64,000 nt of DNA from Syntrophaceae bacterium UBA2280 (GTDB lineage: Bacteria > Desulfobacterota > Syntrophia > Syntrophales > Smithellaceae), in the NCBI GenBank assembly GCA_002347685.1, contig DDWS01000059.1, forward strand, positions 610-64,609, in the 5' to 3' direction. Below are positions 58,853-64,000 of the stretch, piece after piece; position 1 is the first letter of the stretch; every line of letters starts with the position of its first letter. Below the pieces are notes generated by a model. That model ran no database searches, was not told where the DNA came from, and saw only the letters and a list, made by a program, of their open reading frames with translations. The position numbers and the translations under genes were made by a program.

Positions 58853-60241
58853 ATGAAGCTGACCATCAGCCGAAAATTGTTACTGGGATATCTTTTTATG
58901 GCGCTGTTGACGGTGCTTGCCGGTGCCTACGCGTTGTTCAGTTTGCAAAGACTCCACCAGGTCGCGCATGATATTACCCATCGCAATTTTGCGGTGATCG
59001 AACAGGCTAAAAAACTGACAGACGCGCTGCTCGCGCAGGAAAGCGCGGAAAAGCGATATCTGATTCTGAAAGATCCCCTGCTGGAGCAGATATTTTTGCA
59101 GCGAAGCCTGGAATTTCAAGAAACGATCAGGCACATCCGGTCGCTGGGTCTGGATCGAAACACGCAAAACACTTTCAACGAGATCGAAAAATTCCATCAG
59201 CGACTTCATGATACCTTTATTGAGGAAGTCGCTCTGGTGCTAAACGATCAGGTGCCGGAAGCACAGGCGCTGTCGGAAAGTGTCGCTGATGGCACCATCG
59301 ATGAAATTGCAAAACGCCTGCGGCTCATTCAGGTTCAAACGGACCGGTCGATTACTGAAAAAATGAATCAGATGGCCCGACGGGGGCGCGACGCCGTCAA
59401 TATCACCCTTGCCCTGGCATTGCTGAGCCTGCTGTTAGGCGTATCGCTGGCTTTGCTCATCACGAGAAATATTTCCAAGCCGCTCCAGCAGCTGCAGAGG
59501 GCAGCAGGAATGATTGCCGAAGGCAACCTGGATCACCATATCGAAGCCAGGCGAGATGATGAAATCGGCGCGCTGGCCAAATCCTTCGCCGAGATGACAA
59601 AAAGACTTAAAATTCTCGAAGAGCTGAATCTAGACGCCAGTCCACTGACCGGGTTGCCTGGGAACCTGGCCATTGAGAACCGCATCAAATCCCTGCTGGG
59701 ACAGAAAAAAATGTTTTCTTTATGTCAGGTGGACCTTGACAACTTCAAACCGTTTGGGGATAAATACGGATACGCTTGGGGCAGCGAAGTGATCAAGGAA
59801 GTGGCCAATATGCTCAAAGGTTACATTACCGAAACCCAGGCGACGGATATATTTATCGGTCATATCGGCGGCGACGACTATGTAATCGTCGGGAATTCTG
59901 AGGGAGTGGAAGCGATCTGTCAGCGGCTCGTGAAGGATTTTGTACAGGCCGTCCGCAAATATTATACAGAGGAAGATGCCCAAAACGGATATTATATTGG
60001 CAGGGACCGGCAAGGCATTTTACAGAAATTTCCATTGATCACCGTCACCGCTGCGATCGTAACAGACGACGGCACCCGTTTTGCCGATCCGCTTGAAATG
60101 GGTAAGATCGCGGCGGACTTAAAAGAGTATGCCAAGACGCTGCCCGGAAGCAATTATGTGACGGAGCTGGATGTTCAGAAGCACCACATGCGGCATCCGC
60201 GTATCGAACAAAGAAGACTGGACCTGGAATATAACCCATGA
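58853..60241 (+). CDS. Membrane sensor with HAMP and degenerate GGDEF domain
   Basis: This is a 462-residue protein from the ATG at 58853. TM1 is about 8-28 (LLLGYLFMALLTVLAGAYAL), followed by a periplasmic helical bundle, then TM2 about 185-205 and HAMP (SKPLQQLQRAAGMIAEGNLD... RRDDEIGALAKSFAEM). A GGDEF-like domain (about 265-440) starts SPLTGLPGNLAIENRI. The signature is GGDDY instead of GG(D/E)EF, so diguanylate cyclase activity is doubtful and it may bind GTP or c-di-GMP instead. Its stop overlaps the next gene by four bases, and an HD-GYP gene follows. Confidence 0.82.
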   Translation: MKLTISRKLLLGYLFMALLTVLAGAYALFSLQRLHQVAHDITHRNFAVIEQAKKLTDALLAQESAEKRYLILKDPLLEQIFLQRSLEFQETIRHIRSLGLDRNTQNTFNEIEKFHQRLHDTFIEEVALVLNDQVPEAQALSESVADGTIDEIAKRLRLIQVQTDRSITEKMNQMARRGRDAVNITLALALLSLLLGVSLALLITRNISKPLQQLQRAAGMIAEGNLDHHIEARRDDEIGALAKSFAEMTKRLKILEELNLDASPLTGLPGNLAIENRIKSLLGQKKMFSLCQVDLDNFKPFGDKYGYAWGSEVIKEVANMLKGYITETQATDIFIGHIGGDDYVIVGNSEGVEAICQRLVKDFVQAVRKYYTEEDAQNGYYIGRDRQGILQKFPLITVTAAIVTDDGTRFADPLEMGKIAADLKEYAKTLPGSNYVTELDVQKHHMRHPRIEQRRLDLEYNP

Positions 60242-60768
60242 TCAAAAAATGGATTTGTTGTTGCCTGATGACCGCGTTGCTTCTACTGGGCTGTGCTTCT
60301 GCCGATCGGAAAGCACAAGAAACGAAAAACCAGCCCACGCCGGTTACGCCCAACGGTTTTTTCACAAACACACCGTCGGACAGGGATATGTATCAGGCCG
60401 CTCTGGCGCAGATACGAGCACAGGAAAAACAGCCAAATTATTCTGCATTACGCGCCGAACTCGCAGACCTTATTCAAAAGCATCCCAATAGCAGGCTCAG
60501 CGAGAGTGCACAGGCGATCATACAATTGCTTGATACTGTTTCGGCCCTGCAAGCCGATGCGCGGGACCAGAAGAAAAAAGCACAGCTTCAGCAGACGAAA
60601 CTGGTCAAGGAAAATGAAGGGCTCAGAGATCAGATCCGGATGATGGAAGACAGTTGTTCGGCGGATCTCATTCGTTTGCAGCAGGAAAACGAGACGTTGA
60701 AGGAAAATCTTCAGCAGCTTAAAAAGTTGGAGGTTCAGCTGGAAAAAAGGGAAAAGATGCTGCGCTGA
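60238..60768 (+). CDS. Coiled-coil lipoprotein
   Basis: This 176-residue protein has lipobox LLLLGC (Cys about 19), a short TPR-like region (about 50-90; LRAELADLIQKHPNSRLSES) and a long C-terminal coiled coil (about 95-176; LQQENETLKENLQQLKKLEV). The ATG overlaps the stop of the GGDEF-like gene (ATGA), so it is translated with it and may be its envelope partner. No family name can be given. Confidence 0.75.
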   Translation: MIKKWICCCLMTALLLLGCASADRKAQETKNQPTPVTPNGFFTNTPSDRDMYQAALAQIRAQEKQPNYSALRAELADLIQKHPNSRLSESAQAIIQLLDTVSALQADARDQKKKAQLQQTKLVKENEGLRDQIRMMEDSCSADLIRLQQENETLKENLQQLKKLEVQLEKREKMLR

Positions 60769-60933
60769 AAACTTGTCAGCCCGCAGGGCCCTATTTCACC
60801 GAGATCGTTAGCGGGCGTCAGCAATCCGTGATCACAAAGTCGACGTGATGGATATTCAAAACATGAATGCCATGCCGCCCATCACCCTGTTATTGTTTAG
60901 TGAAGCCCTTATAGAATCGAAAAATTTGAAAAG

Positions 60934-61905
60934 ATGATCAAGTCCATTCAAATAGAAGAACTCAAGCCGGGTATGTATATCATCCTTCCCCGTGCCTGGC
61001 GCTCCCATCCCTTCATAAGCAATCGTTTTACGATCACGTCAAAAAAGCAGATTCAGAAGCTGGTCGACTACGGAATCACCGAGATCAACATCGACGAGAT
61101 GAAGGGGATGCCGGCGGAGTCGGTGATGGCGGAACATGAGGAGCCGGAAAAGGATTTTTCCGATGATTTAAAAAATTCGGCTGAAACGCTTAAAGATATC
61201 ATAACCGATAAAAAAGTATTGCCGGCGGCAAGAGCCCGGGCGGTTCAAATGCATTCCGTGGATATGATGAAAAGCCTGTGGCTAAATCCCACCGGTGAGC
61301 GCATTGCGGAATTCAAAGAGGGCGTCGTCAGTGTCGTCGATCTGATCCTTCAAGATGATGCGACAAACAGCCAGCTGCTCAAACTCACGTCCTATGACTA
61401 TGACACCTATATTCATTCGGTGAATGTGGGTGTGCTGGCGATTTCCCTGGCCAAGGTTTTGTTGAAAAAAGGGGATAAGCACGATATGCACGCGCTGGGT
61501 GCGGGATTTTTTCTGCATGATCTAGGCAAGGTGAAGATCGATGAGGCGATCATTAAAAAACCGGGGAAGCTCACCGACGAAGAGATGGACCTCATGCGCA
61601 AACATCCCAGCATGGGCTTCAAGCTGTTGCATGAAACCAAACAAATCAGCATTGAGAGCCGGCTGATTGTCCTTCAGCATCACGAGCGGAACCACGGCGG
61701 CGGGTACCCGCGCGGATTGCGGGGGGAGGATATCCACATTTACGGACGCATCTGTTCCGTGGCGGATGTCTTTGACGCCCTGGTTTCCAAGCGCCCCTAC
61801 AAGGCGCAGTTATCCCCTTTTCATGCACTTAAGCTCATGAAAGATGAAATGCTGGACCATTTTCACAAAGATGTTTTCGAGAAATTCGTTTTATTGTTCA
61901 AATAG
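60934..61905 (+). CDS. HD-GYP domain protein, c-di-GMP phosphodiesterase
   Basis: This is a 323-residue protein. The N-terminal DUF3391-type region (about 1-90; IQIEELKPGMYIILPRAWRS) is followed by an HD-GYP domain (about 140-323). HD-motif residues are in AGFFLHDLGKVKIDEAI, and the GYP signature is HHERNHGGGYPRGLRGEDIH. Both metal-binding motifs are intact, so hydrolysis of c-di-GMP is expected. It is encoded shortly after a GGDEF-like membrane protein. Its 3' end overlaps the convergent Nudix gene by 43 bases. Confidence 0.92.
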   Translation: MIKSIQIEELKPGMYIILPRAWRSHPFISNRFTITSKKQIQKLVDYGITEINIDEMKGMPAESVMAEHEEPEKDFSDDLKNSAETLKDIITDKKVLPAARARAVQMHSVDMMKSLWLNPTGERIAEFKEGVVSVVDLILQDDATNSQLLKLTSYDYDTYIHSVNVGVLAISLAKVLLKKGDKHDMHALGAGFFLHDLGKVKIDEAIIKKPGKLTDEEMDLMRKHPSMGFKLLHETKQISIESRLIVLQHHERNHGGGYPRGLRGEDIHIYGRICSVADVFDALVSKRPYKAQLSPFHALKLMKDEMLDHFHKDVFEKFVLLFK

Positions 61906-62411
61906 CGATCGACCAGGAGAAGGCCCAGGGCGGTTTTGGCATCGGGAATGTCACCCTTCTGAAGCATCTCGAAAGCCTGCTTCAGGGGGGTTGGAATCAC
62001 CTCGATGGATTCATCTTCATCGGGGGGCAGAGGGTCAAAAACAAGATCTTCGGCAAGAAAAAAGTGCATATATTCATTGCAGTATCCGGGAAGAAGATAG
62101 CCTGCGAATAATTCGGTGAGCTTTCCTGCCCGAAATCCCGTTTCTTCGGCCAGTTCTCGCTTTGCGCACAAAGCCGGCGATTCGGGTCCGTTGTCCATGG
62201 TGCCGGCGGGAATTTCAAGAAAGTGTCCACCGGTGGGAACGCGGAACTGCCGGATCAGAAGAAGTTCCTTTTTATCATTGAGCGCCATCACGGCAACGGT
62301 CGGTTTATGGTCGATCCAGCTTTGTCTGGAAATTTTACCGCCGGCCAGTGCAACATCTTCTTCCCACACTGTGAATATTCGACAGCCGTAAGCCTTGGTT
62401 TTTTTCTGCAT
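61863..62411 (-). CDS. Nudix hydrolase, ADP-ribose pyrophosphatase-like
   Basis: This is a 182-residue protein starting at MQKKTKAYG (62411), 16 bases after the thioredoxin stop. The ADP-ribose type is indicated by VAVMALNDKKELLLIRQFRV and the Nudix box in IPAGTMDNGPESPALCAKRE-LAEETGF. The box has one extra residue between the first Gly and Glu (G-x6-E rather than G-x5-E), while R-E-L-x-E-E-x-G is perfect. It hydrolyses nucleotide diphosphate sugars such as ADP-ribose. It converges on, and overlaps, the HD-GYP gene. Confidence 0.88.
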   Translation of the reverse strand: MQKKTKAYGCRIFTVWEEDVALAGGKISRQSWIDHKPTVAVMALNDKKELLLIRQFRVPTGGHFLEIPAGTMDNGPESPALCAKRELAEETGFRAGKLTELFAGYLLPGYCNEYMHFFLAEDLVFDPLPPDEDESIEVIPTPLKQAFEMLQKGDIPDAKTALGLLLVDRYLNNKTNFSKTSL

Positions 62412-62427
62412 GACGGGAGGTCCAGTC

Positions 62428-62985
62428 TCAGTTCGTTTGAATAATCGCGAGCAGGTGCTTTTCAATTTCATCTTTTGGCAGCGCGCCGACCAGCCGTTCG
62501 ACGAGTTTGCCTTCCCGGAAAAGAAGCATGGTGGGAATGCTGCGGATGCCATATTGTGAGGCCGTAGCCGGGTTTTCATCCACGTTGAGTTTGACCACTT
62601 TCACCCCGTTGGCGTAATCCGTTGCCAGCTCATCGATAATCGGCCCAAGTGTCTTACAGGGGCCGCACCACGGCGCCCAGCAATCGACCAGAACGGACGC
62701 GTCTGCCGTCAGGACCTCGCGGGCGAAGGAATCATCGGTCACATCAACCGGTTTAATGTTTTGCGACCGGATCACCAGCGGTTCTTTGCATTTGCCGCAT
62801 AGCGGTTTCTGGTTCAGACGTTCTTCCGGCATGCGGTTTTTCGTACCGCATTTCAGGCAGCGTATGATCAGATCATCCAGTGGCGCGTGGCAACTGCCAC
62901 AGGCGGGACGGCCTGAGAATTTCTGTTTCGGGATGCGGTTTTTCGTACCGCAGGTAAGGCAGCGTATGATGATATGATCCGGCAT
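62428..62985 (-). CDS. Thioredoxin with two N-terminal zinc ribbons
   Basis: This is a 185-residue protein. Two similar zinc ribbons come first: IIRCLTCGTKNRIPKQKFSG with ACGSC (about 7-33), and IIRCLKCGTKNRMPEERLNQ with LCGKC (about 40-66). A thioredoxin domain follows (about 78-185) with active site WAPWCGPCKTLGP and the cis-Pro loop IRSIPTMLLF. E. coli thioredoxin 2 has one such ribbon and 139 residues, so this is an enlarged relative with a duplicated finger. It reduces disulfides in the cytoplasm and may respond to metal or oxidative stress. The Nudix gene is cotranscribed. Confidence 0.93.
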   Translation of the reverse strand: MPDHIIIRCLTCGTKNRIPKQKFSGRPACGSCHAPLDDLIIRCLKCGTKNRMPEERLNQKPLCGKCKEPLVIRSQNIKPVDVTDDSFAREVLTADASVLVDCWAPWCGPCKTLGPIIDELATDYANGVKVVKLNVDENPATASQYGIRSIPTMLLFREGKLVERLVGALPKDEIEKHLLAIIQTN

Positions 62986-63039
62986 AAAACATCCTCATAG
63001 TTTGCAGGCATTATCTCTTTTTTTAAATTAAAAGGCAAA

Positions 63040-63522
63040 TTATATCGCTACGCTGACGGAAACCGGATTGAGAAGGCGGATCAACTCTGCGGGGCTCAGC
63101 CGCGCCAGCAGACCGCGGGAACCTGCATTGATCAGAATATCCGGCAGCTCAGCGATGGTATTTTCCATATAAACCGGCAACGGTTTTTTTGTGCCAAAAG
63201 GAGACGTCCCGCCCACCAGATACCCCGTATGTTTATGAGCGATCTGAGGTTTGCAGGGTGAAATGGTCTTGACACCCAGTATCCGGGCCAGAGCTTTTGT
63301 CGAAACCTCTTTGTCCCCGTGCATCAGGACAATCAGGGGCTGGCCGGTTTCATCTTCCATAACAAGCGTTTTAATGACACAATGTTCATCAACGCCGAGC
63401 TTTTGAGCGGAAACCCGGGTTCCCCCTTTTTCCTCATACGTATATGGGTGAAGGGAAAAATCCGCTCCTTTCGCCTTCAGGGCCAGTATGGCCGGTGTGG
63501 TCGGTATTTTTGCTGTCGACAT
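63040..63522 (-). CDS. ybaK: YbaK/EbsC family aminoacyl-tRNA deacylase
   Basis: This 160-residue editing enzyme starts at MSTAKIPTTPAILALKAKGA. The catalytic lysine region is KTLVMEDETGQPLIVLMHGD. The substrate pocket strand is HKHTGYLVGGTSPFGTKKPL (GG-x-SPFG, family signature), and the end reads INAGSRGLLARLSPAELIRL. It removes Cys wrongly loaded on tRNA-Pro. The start at 63522 fits the family length; 20 upstream codons are not conserved. Confidence 0.92.
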   Translation of the reverse strand: MSTAKIPTTPAILALKAKGADFSLHPYTYEEKGGTRVSAQKLGVDEHCVIKTLVMEDETGQPLIVLMHGDKEVSTKALARILGVKTISPCKPQIAHKHTGYLVGGTSPFGTKKPLPVYMENTIAELPDILINAGSRGLLARLSPAELIRLLNPVSVSVAI

Positions 63523-63604
63523 GCGAACAATATAATGACGCTTGATTTGAAAGGCAATGGGCAAAAAATGAAGATCGCACATGGAGCCTTCAGAACGCTA
63601 CCCT

Positions 63605-64000
63605 TTACACTTCAAAAGACTTCAATCCCTTGAAATCCAGGGTGGCGAAGTAGTCTTTGACTGTTTCCGCACGGCGGATCTGGATGACGGAACCGTCTTC
63701 GCGAAGAAGCAACTCAGCGCAACGCAGCTTGCCGTTGTAATTGAATCCCATCGCAGAGCCGTGCGCACCTGTGTCATGAATGACCACCGTATCTCCGGGC
63801 ACTAGTTCAGGCAGCATGCGGTCAATGGCAAATTTGTCGTTGTTTTCGCACAGGGAGCCGGTCACATCATACATCACCTCTTGGGGGCGCTTTTCCTTTC
63901 CTACAACGGTGATATGATGATAGGCGCCGTAAAGAGCCGGGCGCATAAGGTTGGCCATGCAGGCGTCGAGTCCGGCGAACTTTTTATATGTGTCCTTGAT
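63605..64000 (-). CDS. lysA: Diaminopimelate decarboxylase, C-terminal part (cut by window edge)
   Basis: The frame is open to the right edge, so only about the last 131 residues are seen. FAGLDACMANLMRPALYGAY is the conserved substrate and dimer region. VTGSLCENNDKFAIDRMLPE contains the active-site Cys-Glu segment (GxxCExxD), and GDTVVIHDTGAHGSAMGFNY belongs to the C-terminal beta domain. The enzyme makes lysine from meso-diaminopimelate using PLP. The PLP lysine lies outside the window. Confidence 0.88.
   Translation of the reverse strand: MKDTYKKFAGLDACMANLMRPALYGAYHHITVVGKEKRPQEVMYDVTGSLCENNDKFAIDRMLPELVPGDTVVIHDTGAHGSAMGFNYNGKLRCAELLLREDGSVIQIRRAETVKDYFATLDFKGLKSFEV

Overview
The window looks like the chromosome of a strictly anaerobic bacterium of the Desulfobacterota/Syntrophales type (Syntrophus- or Smithella-like). 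This assignment is an inference from gene content: a B12-dependent ribonucleotide reductase, a tungsten-type aldehyde:ferredoxin oxidoreductase, a glycyl radical enzyme, CoA transferases, and phenylacetate-CoA ligase beside an ACT-domain protein. No similarity search was possible.

Layout. (1) About 1-7188 is the right end of an integrated, partly decayed plasmid-like element. It holds the C-terminus of a Rep_3-type initiator, small lipoproteins (one frameshifted), an XRE regulator, a secreted thermonuclease, an NfeD-like protein, a truncated cysteine-rich gene and a tyrosine integrase. It ends in the 3' half of a tRNA-Leu(CAA). (2) 7189-19810 is a second island. It begins with the frameshifted C-terminus of another integrase and ends in a second copy of the same tRNA-Leu 3' half (56 of 57 bases identical). 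Its cargo is one leftward block of ten genes led by a PadR regulator: epimerase, SDR, glycyl radical enzyme, CoA-transferase A and B, MmgE/PrpD, acyl-CoA dehydrogenase, SCP2-like protein and AOR. This looks like an undescribed anaerobic catabolic pathway. (3) 19.8-26.8 kb holds a LysR regulator, a Nudix hydrolase and a striking translation operon: aspartyl-tRNA synthetase fused at its C-terminus to GatC, then a GatA homologue that has lost its amidase catalytic residues, then GatB. (4) 26.9-42.8 kb holds a glycosyltransferase, LemA/TPM genes, a radical SAM protein, nrdJ with a pair of NrdR-like boxes, htpG, cell-wall enzymes (lytic transglycosylase and two YkuD proteins), an Lpp-like lipoprotein, and a TetR/ferredoxin-type reductase pair with a clear promoter-operator. 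(5) 42.8-54.1 kb is the replication-origin neighbourhood: rsmG, parA, parB, dnaA, dnaN, gyrB, gyrA, with DnaA boxes on both sides of dnaA and no recF between dnaN and gyrB. (6) 54.1-64 kb holds archease-rtcB, an ACT-domain protein with paaK, a c-di-GMP pair (GGDEF and HD-GYP), Nudix, a thioredoxin with two zinc ribbons, a YbaK deacylase and the C-terminus of lysA.

The two most unusual items are the AspRS-GatC fusion with a degenerate GatA, and the ten-gene glycyl-radical-enzyme island delimited by tRNA-Leu repeats.
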